In this document: piece by piece, positions 9,316-17,339 of the stretch
Numbering within the stretch: position 1 is the stretch's first letter
Layout: every line of letters begins with the position of its first letter
From: Nocardia fusca NBRC 14340
Lineage (GTDB): Bacteria; Actinomycetota; Actinomycetes; Mycobacteriales; Mycobacteriaceae
DNA: 64,000 nt
Direction of reading: 5' to 3'
NCBI RefSeq assembly: GCF_001618425.1
Contig: NZ_BDCU01000041.1
Location: 62,001 to 126,000 of the forward strand
Translations under genes and position numbers: made by a program
The notes under the pieces: model-generated
Told to the model about the DNA's origin: nothing
The model's input: the letters and a program-made list of their open reading frames with translations, nothing else
Database searches by the model: none

Positions 9316-9882
9316 TCAGCTCGGCGTAGCGCTGCCCTCTTCCGAACCGTGTACCGCAGGTCCGGCCGGGCCGCCGGGCTCTGCCGGAGGTCCCTCCGGA
9401 TCGACGGGTGCCGCGAGAGCGAGGCGGCCCGCCACGGCGTCGGCGACGATCGCGGCGCGGTCGGCGTCCATACCGCTGCGCAGCGCCGAATCCAGGACCT
9501 GGGCGCGGATTCCGGCGATCTGCTCGCGGTCCAGCGGGGGGATCTCCTGATCCACCGGGCCGCGGCGGAAGAGTCTGCGCAGGCCCGACCGGGCCGCCCG
9601 GCCGCCGCCGGTGATCGCGCGGTCGGTGAAGTGCGCGACCGCCTCGCTCACCACGATCCACACCACCGGGCTCGCCAGCACGACGATCTCGTCGATACCG
9701 AAGGCGAGCAGATCGCGGGTGTGCTTGCGGCGGGACAGCATTCGCACCGCCGCGCGGTCACCGAGCGGACGCAGGCGGTCCACCAGGGGGAGTTCTTCCG
9801 GGGCGACCTGCGCGATCACATCGCGGACCACGTCACCGACCCGACGCGGGGCCTCGGACGGGTCGGTGTTCACCGCATTCAT
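9316..9882 (-). CDS. Hypothetical protein upstream of the M48 peptidase
   Basis: This 188-residue protein has one hydrophobic segment (EIVVLASPVVWIVVSEAV) around residue 70, a basic stretch (SGLRRLFRRG), a helical middle and a proline/glycine-rich tail. No known domain is recognised. The ATG at 9882 follows AAGGG at good spacing; the open frame extends upstream to 10677 but would run through the MmpS-like gene on the same strand. Only 26 bases separate its stop from the peptidase start, so it is probably an accessory or regulator of that enzyme. Confidence 0.65.
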   Translation of the reverse strand: MNAVNTDPSEAPRRVGDVVRDVIAQVAPEELPLVDRLRPLGDRAAVRMLSRRKHTRDLLAFGIDEIVVLASPVVWIVVSEAVAHFTDRAITGGGRAARSGLRRLFRRGPVDQEIPPLDREQIAGIRAQVLDSALRSGMDADRAAIVADAVAGRLALAAPVDPEGPPAEPGGPAGPAVHGSEEGSATPS

Positions 9883-10064
9883 CGATATGCCCTTCGACGC
9901 CTCGTCCGCCCCTGGGCGTACGCGTCGCGCAAACCCGCCCCCAGTGCCTTCTCCGGAGCTTGCCGCAAAAGAACGTCGGTCGTCAACAGAAGCGCTGCCG
10001 CGCATAACAGTTCGGCTTACCGATCGCCGGCGGTTCGACACGGTGACCGACCGCCCGCGCTGCG

Positions 10065-10580
10065 CTACCCTCCCCCGGCGTTTCCCGAACACCCCGCCGA
10101 CGCGTGCGGACCAGTGGAGGTCTGTTCGGAGACGAGCCGGCCACCGATCCGGATCCGGCAGGTCACTTCCCCACCGTCGGCGTCGTTGACCGCGATCAAC
10201 GAGACCATCGTGCCGAAACTGTCGATGAGCACATCCCGCCGCCACGGCAGTCCGGCCGTCGTTTCCCGGGCCATGCCGAGGTCGTGGCCGAGATAGGTGA
10301 TCGAGACCTCGCCGGCCGTGCCCTCGACCTCGTAGCTCACCGCGACCTCGCGGTCGGCGTCCTCGCCGACCTCGTTCGCGGGCCCGGCCACCACCGCGAC
10401 GCACCCTCCGACCAGACAGAGGATCATCACGACGAGCCCGGCGGCGACCCACGGCCATCGGGCCCGCCCATGCGGGGACCGGCGGCCGGCGGGCGCGGGC
10501 CCGGCGTCCGGGTCCTGCCGGTACGCCGGTGACGGGGATATCCCGGAGCGGCGCCGGTGCTCGCCGGGCGGTTCGATCAA
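10065..10580 (-). CDS. MmpS-like membrane-anchored protein
   Basis: This 171-residue protein has a proline/arginine-rich cytoplasmic N-terminus, one membrane helix at about 45-65 (WVAAGLVVMILCLVGGCVAVV) and an exported beta-rich domain. The domain carries VSYEVEGTAGEVSITYL, a central LPW, and GGEVTCRIRIGGRLVSEQTS, all features of MmpS proteins. MmpS proteins assist MmpL transporters in mycolic-acid bacteria, but no MmpL gene is adjacent. Its upstream region has an AT-rich stretch with an ACAAAT-N15-ATTTGT dyad. The family call is good; the partner is unknown. Confidence 0.72.
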   Translation of the reverse strand: MIEPPGEHRRRSGISPSPAYRQDPDAGPAPAGRRSPHGRARWPWVAAGLVVMILCLVGGCVAVVAGPANEVGEDADREVAVSYEVEGTAGEVSITYLGHDLGMARETTAGLPWRRDVLIDSFGTMVSLIAVNDADGGEVTCRIRIGGRLVSEQTSTGPHASAGCSGNAGGG

Positions 10581-10641
10581 TGTGAACTCCTCGGGGCGGG
10601 GGGGACGGCCGGCGCACCACCAGGAGGTGAATCACATTTGG

Positions 10642-10668
10642 ACAAATTGATGTTACATAGCTATTTGT
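10642..10668. promoter_or_regulatory. AT-rich segment with a short dyad upstream of the MmpS-like gene
   Basis: The 10581-10847 gap separates divergent MmpS-like and EF-G2 genes. Bases 10635-10680 are strikingly AT-rich for this genome. They contain ACAAAT (10642-10647) and ATTTGT (10663-10668), 15 bases apart. This is probably a promoter with a possible operator; the evidence is composition and position only. Confidence 0.35.
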
Positions 10669-10847
10669 ACTGCTCAAAATCCCGTTCTCGGGCCGCTGAG
10701 GGCCCGCTCCCGCAGCCCGCTGCCGACCACCCCGAGGGACCCCGCGGGCATCGCGGGAAGAGCCGAGCGGAAGAGACCGTGGACCACGGGCGGCACCGGT
10801 GGGAAGCTCATAGATGACCGCATGCCGATTGCCGAGGACGGTGAGTC

Positions 10848-13016
10848 ATGGGTGTCAGAGTGAACGGGGTGACGAGCCCGGAGAACATCCGGAACGTGGT
10901 GCTCGTCGGAAGTAGCGGATCGGGTAAGACCACTCTGGTGGAGGCGCTGGCGCTGGCCACCGGCGCGGTCAACCGGGCGGGCCGGGTCGAGGACGGGACC
11001 TCGCTGTCGGACTACGACGAGATCGAACAGCGAAAACACCGGTCCGTGCAGCTGTCGGTGGTGCCGGTCCGGTGGAACGGAAAGAAGATCAACCTCCTCG
11101 ACACACCGGGCTACGCGGATTTCGTCGGCGAACTACGCGCCGGACTGCGGGCGGCCGACGCCGCACTGTTCGTGGTGTCGGCGGCCGACGGCGTGGAAGG
11201 CGTCGGCGGGGCGACCCGGGCGTTGTGGGAAGAATGTGCGAGCGTCGGAATGCCGCGGGCGATCGTGCTGACCCATCTGGACACCGCGCGCGCGGATTTC
11301 GAGGAGCTGCGCCGCACCTGCCAGGCGGTGCTCGGCGGCGAGTCGGCGGAGAACGTGCTGGCACTCCATCTGCCCGTGTACGGGCCGGCGGGCGCCGACG
11401 GGCACCGCCCGGCCACCGGCCTGATGGAACTTCTCGAACAGCGGGTGGCCGACTACTCGGGCGGCGAGCGGACCTGGGTCGATCCGGCGCCCGCCGATCG
11501 GGCCCTCGCCGAACAGGCCCGGGAGCGGCTCATCGAGGGCATCATCGCCGAGAGCGAGGACGAGACCCTCATGGATCGCTATCTGGACGGCGAGCCGATC
11601 GAGCTCGCCACCCTGGTCACCGACCTGGAGCGCGCGGTGGCACGGGGTAGCTTCCATCCGGTTCTGTTCGCGGCGCCGGCCGCTGCCGACGGGCGGCACG
11701 GCCTGGGCACCCTCGAACTGCTCGACCTGATCACCGCTGGGTTCCCCGGCCCGGCCGAGCACGCGGTACCGGCCCGGCGGCTCGCCGGCGGGGCCACAGC
11801 GATCACCCTGCGCTGTGATCCCGCGGCCGAGCTGGCCGCCGAGGTGGTCCGGACATCGTCGGACCCATACGTCGGCCGGGTCTCGCTGGTCCGCGTTTTC
11901 TCCGGCACGCTGCGCGCCGACGACACCGTCCACATCTGCGGGCACGGCTCGGGCGCCGAGCACGACGACGACGAACGGATCGGCGGACTCACTGCCCCGT
12001 TCGGCCGGGAACAGCGGCCGATGAGCGAGGCAGTGGCCGGTGATATCGCCTACGTGACCAAACTCGGCCACGCCCGGACCGGGGATACCCTCTCCGCTAC
12101 CGGCGACCCGCTGCTCATCGATCCCTGGCCGATGCCGGAACCACTCCTGCCCACGGCCATCCGCGCCCACGGTAAGACCGACGAGGACAAACTCCCGCAG
12201 GGGCTGGCGCGGCTGGTCGCCGAAGATCCCGCCCTGCGGGTGGAGAACAACGAACGAACGCATCAGCTGGTGCTGTGGTCGTTGGGAGAAGCCCAACGCG
12301 ATGTCGCACTGGAACGGTTGCGCAGCCGATTCGGCGTCGAGGTCGATGTGGAGGAGACCCGCGTCCCGTTGCGGGAAACATTCGCGGAGAAGGCCGGTGG
12401 GCGTGGGCGGCATGTGAAACAGTCCGGCGGGCACGGCCAGTACGCGGTCTGTGAGATCCAGGTGGAACCGCTCACCGAGGGATCCGGGATCGAATTCGTG
12501 GACAAGGTCATCGGCGGCGCGGTGCCGCGGCAGTTCATCACCTCGGTGGAGAAAGGCGTGCGCGCCCAGGCCGAACGCGGGGTGAGCAGCGATAATCCGC
12601 TGGTCGATGTACGGGTCACCCTGCTCGACGGTAAAGCGCATTCGGTCGACTCCTCCGACGCCGCCTTCCAGACCGCCGGAGCCCTGGCCCTGCGCGACGC
12701 GGCGGCGGGCAGCCGGATGGCGCTGCTCGAACCCATTGCGCTGGTGGAGGTCCGGGTTCCCGACGACCACCTGGGCACGGCCCTGACCGATCTGTCGGTG
12801 CGCCGCGCCCGGATACTGGGCACCGAACCGGCCGATCCGGGACGCACACTGATCCGCGCCCAGGTACCGGAATCCGAACTCGTCCGCTATGCCACCGAAC
12901 TGCGCTCGCTCACCCACGGGGTCGCCCAGTTCACCCGCGAATATCTCCGGCACGACCCGATGCCCGCCCAGCTGGCGGAGAAGGTCCGCGAGGGGTCGCC
13001 ACCGGCCCGCGCCTGA
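10848..13016 (+). CDS. fusA2: Elongation factor G-like protein (EF-G2)
   Basis: This 722-residue translational GTPase has the P-loop GSSGSGKT near 21-28 and DTPGYADF at 85-92. The base-specificity motif NKxD is replaced by THLD at about 142-145, as expected for the divergent EF-G2 group rather than the main EF-G. Domains II to V follow; VKQSGGHGQYAVCEIQ marks domain IV. From the literature, the mycobacterial EF-G2 binds GTP but lacks ribosome-stimulated GTPase activity, so the role is probably regulatory or in special conditions. It is monocistronic, and its stop directly abuts the stop of the opposing acyltransferase gene. Confidence 0.88.
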   Translation: MGVRVNGVTSPENIRNVVLVGSSGSGKTTLVEALALATGAVNRAGRVEDGTSLSDYDEIEQRKHRSVQLSVVPVRWNGKKINLLDTPGYADFVGELRAGLRAADAALFVVSAADGVEGVGGATRALWEECASVGMPRAIVLTHLDTARADFEELRRTCQAVLGGESAENVLALHLPVYGPAGADGHRPATGLMELLEQRVADYSGGERTWVDPAPADRALAEQARERLIEGIIAESEDETLMDRYLDGEPIELATLVTDLERAVARGSFHPVLFAAPAAADGRHGLGTLELLDLITAGFPGPAEHAVPARRLAGGATAITLRCDPAAELAAEVVRTSSDPYVGRVSLVRVFSGTLRADDTVHICGHGSGAEHDDDERIGGLTAPFGREQRPMSEAVAGDIAYVTKLGHARTGDTLSATGDPLLIDPWPMPEPLLPTAIRAHGKTDEDKLPQGLARLVAEDPALRVENNERTHQLVLWSLGEAQRDVALERLRSRFGVEVDVEETRVPLRETFAEKAGGRGRHVKQSGGHGQYAVCEIQVEPLTEGSGIEFVDKVIGGAVPRQFITSVEKGVRAQAERGVSSDNPLVDVRVTLLDGKAHSVDSSDAAFQTAGALALRDAAAGSRMALLEPIALVEVRVPDDHLGTALTDLSVRRARILGTEPADPGRTLIRAQVPESELVRYATELRSLTHGVAQFTREYLRHDPMPAQLAEKVREGSPPARA

Positions 13017-13691
13017 CTACCCCGGCTCCGATGCGGCGCGCAACTGCTCGATCCGCTCCCGCAACTGTTCGAGGAACTGCGCCGGGTCCGCGAATCCTGC
13101 GGGATCGAGCGGGGTTCCGAAACGGACGGTCACCCGCCGGCGCCGGTCGAAGGCCGGACGGTCGCCGCGCAGCCGCCGCATCGGCATGACCTCGTCCGTG
13201 CCGACGGTCCCCACCGGCACGACCGGGACCCCGGTCGCCAGCGCCAATTTCGCCACGCCGGGCTTGTACGGTTCCACCTCGCCCGGCGCGACCAGCCGGC
13301 CCTCCGGGTAGATGAGCAGAACTCCCCCGTGGCGCAGGATCTGCTCACCCTGGGCCAGCGCGGACTGTCCGGACGCGCTGTCGCGGCGCACCACCGGGAT
13401 CTGCCCCAGTCGCCGTACCAACCACCCCACGACCGGCCACGACCAGAGTTCGGCCATGGCGATCGCCACTGCCCGCCGGCGCAGCGCGCCCCACAGGAAG
13501 ACCGCGTCCAGCATGGAGATGTGGTTACTCGCCACGATCACCGGACCGGTGCGGGGTACCAGTTCCCGCCCGATCACGGTGACGTGGACGAACTTCGACC
13601 ACGCCAGTGCCCGCAGGACCCGCCGAACCAGTTTCGTGGTCACCCACGCCCGTTTACCGAGACCTCTGGGCCGCCCGGCTCGCTTCTCCAT
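13017..13691 (-). CDS. PlsC-type 1-acylglycerol-3-phosphate acyltransferase
   Basis: This 224-residue membrane-associated acyltransferase transfers a fatty acyl chain to lysophosphatidate or a similar glycerolipid. The catalytic HX4D is present as NHISMLD near 55-61. The phosphate-binding EGR replaces the usual EGTR (YPEGRLVAPGE) near 130. GVAKLALATGVPVVPVGTVG is the typical third block. The ATG at 13691 is preferred, with a GGGG six bases upstream; a GTG lies two codons earlier. It ends flush with the EF-G2 stop. Confidence 0.85.
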   Translation of the reverse strand: MEKRAGRPRGLGKRAWVTTKLVRRVLRALAWSKFVHVTVIGRELVPRTGPVIVASNHISMLDAVFLWGALRRRAVAIAMAELWSWPVVGWLVRRLGQIPVVRRDSASGQSALAQGEQILRHGGVLLIYPEGRLVAPGEVEPYKPGVAKLALATGVPVVPVGTVGTDEVMPMRRLRGDRPAFDRRRRVTVRFGTPLDPAGFADPAQFLEQLRERIEQLRAASEPG

Positions 13692-13792
13692 ATCCACCCC
13701 GTCACTCGCTGCCGCCGCGTCCCGCGCGCCGGTACGGGGTCCATCATCGTCGCGTAGTGCGGGCCGGCGGAACCGGGAAACTACTCACCGCA

Positions 13793-15076
13793 TCAGTCGA
13801 GCGACTCGATCTTGCGTTCGAGCACGAGGCGTTCGCCCGCATTGGCGCAGCGCGCCACCGCCCGCTCCAGTTCGGCGCGTGCCTCGGTGTTCCGGCCCAG
13901 CCGGATGAGCAGTTCGCCGCGCACGCTGGGCAGCAGATGGGTGTTCGCGAGTTCGCCCGCCGCCTCCAGGTCGTCCACGATCGGGAGGGCCGCCGCCGGC
14001 CCCCGCGCCATGGCGACCGCCACCGCGCGGTTCACCTCGACGACCGGCGAAGGCGCCAGGCGGCCCAGTGCTTCGTAGAGCAGGACGATCCGATCCCAAT
14101 CGGTGTCCCCGACCGACAGCGCGACCGCGTGGCACTCGGCGATCGCGGCCTGCAACCCGTAGAAGCCCAGCCCGCGCCGGGCCCGTTCGGCGCGGGCCAG
14201 GGCGGCCCGCCCGCGGCGGATCGCCGACCGGTCCCAACGCCGGCGATCCTGGTCCTCCAGTAGCACCGGCTCCCCGCCCGGTCCGGTGCGCGCCGGGAAA
14301 CGGGCCGCGGTCAGCTCCAGCAGCGCCAGCAGGCTGTGCGCCTCCGGCTCATCCGGGACCAACCGGCTCAGCACGCGGGCCAGCCGCTGGGCCTCGGCGG
14401 CCAGGTCGAACCGGATGAGATCGGTACCGGAACTGGCCGACGATCCTTCCGTGAAGATCACGTAGATCACCCGCAGCACCGAGACCAGGCGGGCCGCGCG
14501 GTCGGCGGCCGGCGGGATCTCGAACGGGACCCGCGCCGCGGCCAGGGTTTTCTTGGCCCGGGTGATCCGCGCCTGGACCGTGGCCGTCGGGACCAGGAAG
14601 GCGCGGGCGATCTCGTCGCTGGTCAGACCACCGATCACCCGGAGGGTGAGCGCCACCCGTGCCTCCGGGGAGAGCACCGGATGGCAGGCGACGAACATCA
14701 GGGCGAGCACATCGTCGTCGATGCGATCCGGATCCCACAGGATCTGCTCGCCCCACGCCGGGTCCGCCGGATCGCCGCCCGCGGCGACGCCGCCCTCACC
14801 CAGGTCCCGGGCGAGAGCGGCGTACCGATCGTCGAGGGCGGCGCGGCGCCGGAATCCGTCGACAGCGCGCCGGCGGCCGACGGTGAGGAGCCAGCCCGCG
14901 GGATTGCGGGGCACCCCGTCACGCGGCCAGGTCACCAGGGCCTCGGCCAGGGCTTCCTGGGCGAGGTCCTCGGCGAGGCCGAAATCACCGGTGTAGCGGG
15001 CGAGCGCGCCGACGATCCGCGCCGATTCGATCCGCCACACCGCGGCCACCGCGGCCCGGCCCTCGTGCACTGTCAC
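13793..15076 (-). CDS. ECF42-type RNA polymerase sigma factor with C-terminal extension
   Basis: This 427-residue protein has sigma region 2 (GDFGLAEDLAQEALAEALVTWP) and region 4 (VIGGLTSDEIARAFLVP, then TVQARITRAKKTLAAA) in the first 190 residues. A long helical extension follows (AEAQRLARVLSRLVPDEPEAHSLLALLEL and tetratricopeptide-like segments). This layout, next to a DGPF/YciI gene, defines the ECF42 group, which has no anti-sigma factor; published work on the group indicates that the extension affects activity. The GTG start at 15076 lies 9 bases after the DGPF stop, so the two are co-transcribed. Confidence 0.88.
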   Translation of the reverse strand: MTVHEGRAAVAAVWRIESARIVGALARYTGDFGLAEDLAQEALAEALVTWPRDGVPRNPAGWLLTVGRRRAVDGFRRRAALDDRYAALARDLGEGGVAAGGDPADPAWGEQILWDPDRIDDDVLALMFVACHPVLSPEARVALTLRVIGGLTSDEIARAFLVPTATVQARITRAKKTLAAARVPFEIPPAADRAARLVSVLRVIYVIFTEGSSASSGTDLIRFDLAAEAQRLARVLSRLVPDEPEAHSLLALLELTAARFPARTGPGGEPVLLEDQDRRRWDRSAIRRGRAALARAERARRGLGFYGLQAAIAECHAVALSVGDTDWDRIVLLYEALGRLAPSPVVEVNRAVAVAMARGPAAALPIVDDLEAAGELANTHLLPSVRGELLIRLGRNTEARAELERAVARCANAGERLVLERKIESLD

Positions 15077-15085
15077 GGCCGCCGG

Positions 15086-15505
15086 TCAGAGCTGGCCGGT
15101 GGCTTCACGCCAGGCCCGCTCCTTCTGGATCCAGATATTGTCCTGGGGAAATTCGTCGATGGTGGGGACCCGGCGGATCTCGGTCTTGAAACCCGCGCCC
15201 GTCATCGGCATCCGTTTGGCCCATTCCACGGCCTCTTCCTTGGACGCGACGTTCAGGATGTAGTACCCGTTGAACAGCTCCTTGGTCTCCCCGTACGGCC
15301 CGTCGGTCACCACCGGATCGGCCGACGAATAGTCGACGACGACCCCCTCGGCGGCGTCTTCGAGGCCTTCCGCGGCGAGCAGCACCCCGGCCCGGATCAG
15401 TTCGTCGTTGAACTTGCCGATCGTCTCCAGCATGTCGGTGAAGTCGATATCGCCCATCGCGGCGAAGGCTTCGTCGGTGGCGCGCATGATCAGCATGTAT
15501 TTCAC
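15086..15505 (-). CDS. DGPF-domain (YciI-like) protein
   Basis: This 139-residue small alpha/beta protein of the YCII-related group begins KYMLIMRATDE and contains TDGPYGETKELFNGYYIL, a variant of the DGPF motif that names the family. It ends with EIRRVPTIDEF. ECF42 sigma factors are typically encoded with one or more such proteins, which are also their usual targets. The biochemical role is not established. The GTG at 15505 follows AAGGAGA at seven bases. It is the first gene of the sigma-factor operon, with a matching promoter motif just upstream. Confidence 0.85.
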   Translation of the reverse strand: MKYMLIMRATDEAFAAMGDIDFTDMLETIGKFNDELIRAGVLLAAEGLEDAAEGVVVDYSSADPVVTDGPYGETKELFNGYYILNVASKEEAVEWAKRMPMTGAGFKTEIRRVPTIDEFPQDNIWIQKERAWREATGQL

Positions 15506-15554
15506 GGTCGGTCTCCTTGTCTCTGGGGCCCCTCCTGGACCCTCTCACCCATAG

Positions 15555-15582
15555 GTCGAACAGGGTGGTCGGGGAATCGACA
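15555..15582 (-). promoter_or_regulatory. Candidate ECF42-dependent promoter
   Basis: On the minus strand, TGTCGA (15577-15582) is followed 18 bases later by CGAC (15555-15558), about 50 bases before the DGPF start. The published ECF42 motif is TGTCGA in the -35 region and CGA/TC in the -10 region. Position and orientation fit autoregulation of the DGPF/sigma operon. Confidence 0.55.
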
Positions 15583-15770
15583 ACCCGCCGGATTTTTTTT
15601 AGCCGAAAGTCGCGACTCGGTTCCGTTTCGTCGTCGAACCGGTTCGAACGCGCCGGCCGGTGGCATACTTTTCGATCAGGACAAAGGAATCGAAGTGTGG
15701 CGTATGAGGGCGTCACCGGCGATCAGTTCTCGAGGTCCGGTGTGGCCCCTCCCATCCGAAGGGAGTTGTT

Positions 15771-16232
15771 ATGACCACCGACCCCGCAGCACCGACGTCC
15801 GGAAGGCCCGGCACCACCGGGGCCCATGCGGTATCGACCGCCGATAATTCCACCAAACAGGCCGTCGCGACCGGCACCTCCATCGGGGCGGCAGTGCTGC
15901 TGCTCGTCGCCGGATTCATCACCCTGTTCCAGGGCATCTCGGCGGCCGCCGAAGACGACGTATTCGTCGCCGGGCCCAACTACGTCTACGAACTGGACCT
16001 GACCAGCTGGGGCTGGATCCATATCGTCTTCGGCGTCCTGTTGATCCTGGCCGGCCTGGCGCTGATGACCGGGGCGCTGTGGGCGCGGATCGTCGCGATC
16101 GGCCTGGCCGCTCTGTCCATCATCGTCAACTTCCTGTGGATCCCGTGGTATCCGCTGTGGTCGATCCTGATCATCGCCATCGATATCGTGATCATCTGGG
16201 CCATCGCCACCTGGCGGCCCGAACGGGTCTGA
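15771..16232 (+). CDS. Four-helix membrane protein, DUF7144-like
   Basis: This 153-residue protein has a polar N-terminus of about 30 residues followed by four membrane helices: around 36-57 (GTSIGAAVLLLVAGFITLFQ), 78-100, 103-120 and 122-145. YVYELDLTSWGWIHIVFGVLLI is typical of a small actinobacterial membrane family. No catalytic motif is seen. The ATG at 15771 has GAAGGGAG upstream. The gap to the ECF42 operon (15506-15770) contains a 14-bp perfect palindrome at 15634-15647 that could be an operator. Function unknown. Confidence 0.72.
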   Translation: MTTDPAAPTSGRPGTTGAHAVSTADNSTKQAVATGTSIGAAVLLLVAGFITLFQGISAAAEDDVFVAGPNYVYELDLTSWGWIHIVFGVLLILAGLALMTGALWARIVAIGLAALSIIVNFLWIPWYPLWSILIIAIDIVIIWAIATWRPERV

Positions 16233-16242
16233 CCCGAGACCG

Positions 16243-16274
16243 CCCGGACCGGCGCCACAGCGCGCCGGTCCGGG
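16243..16274. terminator. Perfect 13-bp hairpin
   Basis: Bases 16243-16255 and 16262-16274 are perfect reverse complements around a six-base loop. The hairpin begins 10 bases after the stop of the small membrane protein, in the gap before the opposing hydrolase gene. No T-tract follows. It is probably a terminator for the rightward gene. Confidence 0.65.
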
Positions 16275-16434
16275 AACCGATCCGGCCCACGGTGCTGCTG
16301 TTCCCGCTGCTCGCGAAATGGGTACGCGGTCCGGTCACCGGGGCGGACACGCCGGCCCCACCGCGGCAGCGGTGAGCGGGTCGGCGGCGAGGTGGCGCCG
16401 CGGATCACGGTCTGAGCGGGCCGGCCGGCACCGG

Positions 16435-17286
16435 TCACCGCTCGCTGCCCGCCCGGTCGGCGGTGAGGAAATCGGCCATTGCCGCGGCGACGGCCTCGGG
16501 CCGGTCCAGCATGGACAGCACATAGGCGTCGGATATCTCGACCAGCCGGGCGCGGGGGATGAGTTCGGCGAGGCGGCGGCCGTGCTCGCGGGGCATGACC
16601 TTGCCGGCCGACGACCAGAGGATCAGGGCGTCGCCGGTGAACCGGCGCAGCGCCTCGGTGTTCGCGATCAGTTCGCGGGCGTGGAAACCGGACCGCGTAT
16701 AGGCGAGCAGGTCCCGGCGGATGCGACGGTCCCGCAGGCCCGGCTCGGTCCAGCCGCGGACGAGTTCGTCCGGCAGCGGTTCACGAGCCATCCAGCCGAA
16801 GAGCGGCGGCAGGTTACGCAGCCGACGGATCCGCAGCTGCCGCAGGGCGAGGACGACGCCACCGGGCAGACGAGTCGCGACCATCGACGCCTTACCCGGC
16901 AGTCCGGGCGGGAAGTTGTCGAACGCTTCGCAGGGCAGCACGATCAGGCGGCCGACCCGTTCGTCCAGACCGTAGGCGGTGAGGAACAAGGCTCCGCCCC
17001 AGTCGCTGTGCACCAGGACCACCTCGTCGAGATCCAGTGCCGCGAGGAAGTCGGCGACGAGCCGGTTCAGCCCGCGCAGGCTCAGGTCGGTCCCCGGTTC
17101 GAGCGGAATCGGATGCGCGCCCAGGGGTAGGTCGGGCCGGATGTACCGGAAACCGGGTGGGAGCAGGTCCAGCACCGGGTCCCATACGGTGTGGTTCATC
17201 AGCAGCCCGTGCAGGAATACCACCGGCGGCCCCTCCCCCTGCTCCACATAGTGCACACGACCTGCGGGAATCTGTACCGTCGGCAT
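16435..17286 (-). CDS. Alpha/beta hydrolase with degenerate catalytic triad
   Basis: This 283-residue alpha/beta-hydrolase-fold protein has an oxyanion-region HG in VVFLHGLLMN. The nucleophile elbow reads HSDWGGA, so the nucleophile is aspartate as in haloalkane dehalogenases and epoxide hydrolases. The usual acid position (LWSSAGKVMP) lacks Asp, and the usual His position (ISDAYVLSML) lacks His. The protein may be an unusual hydrolase subfamily or a non-hydrolytic member. The ATG at 17286, after AAAGGGG, gives the family start PTVQIPAGRVHYVEQG. It is divergent from a TetR gene across 53 bases of palindromic DNA. Confidence 0.78.
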   Translation of the reverse strand: MPTVQIPAGRVHYVEQGEGPPVVFLHGLLMNHTVWDPVLDLLPPGFRYIRPDLPLGAHPIPLEPGTDLSLRGLNRLVADFLAALDLDEVVLVHSDWGGALFLTAYGLDERVGRLIVLPCEAFDNFPPGLPGKASMVATRLPGGVVLALRQLRIRRLRNLPPLFGWMAREPLPDELVRGWTEPGLRDRRIRRDLLAYTRSGFHARELIANTEALRRFTGDALILWSSAGKVMPREHGRRLAELIPRARLVEISDAYVLSMLDRPEAVAAAMADFLTADRAGSER

Positions 17287-17301
17287 CCGCTGACCCCTTT
17301 C

Positions 17302-17330
17302 GAGCGATCGCTCTAGAGTAATTGCTCTAG
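17302..17330. promoter_or_regulatory. Palindromic operator between hydrolase and TetR genes
   Basis: Two dyads lie side by side in the 53-base divergent gap. GAGCGATCGCTC (17302-17313) is a perfect 12-bp palindrome. CTAGAG-TAATTG-CTCTAG (17313-17330) is a perfect 6-bp inverted repeat. The second resembles operators of LmrA/YxaF-type TetR proteins. It ends nine bases before the TetR start codon, so bound repressor would block both genes. Confidence 0.65.
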
Positions 17331-17339
17331 TCTGGAACC

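Noticed and set aside
9290..9661. Upstream extension of the M48 peptidase frame
   Set aside because: It overlaps the small upstream gene in another frame; the ATG at 9289 has a strong ribosome-binding site.
11133..12953. 606-codon minus-strand frame opposite EF-G2
   Set aside because: Antisense to a well-conserved GTPase gene; no domain.
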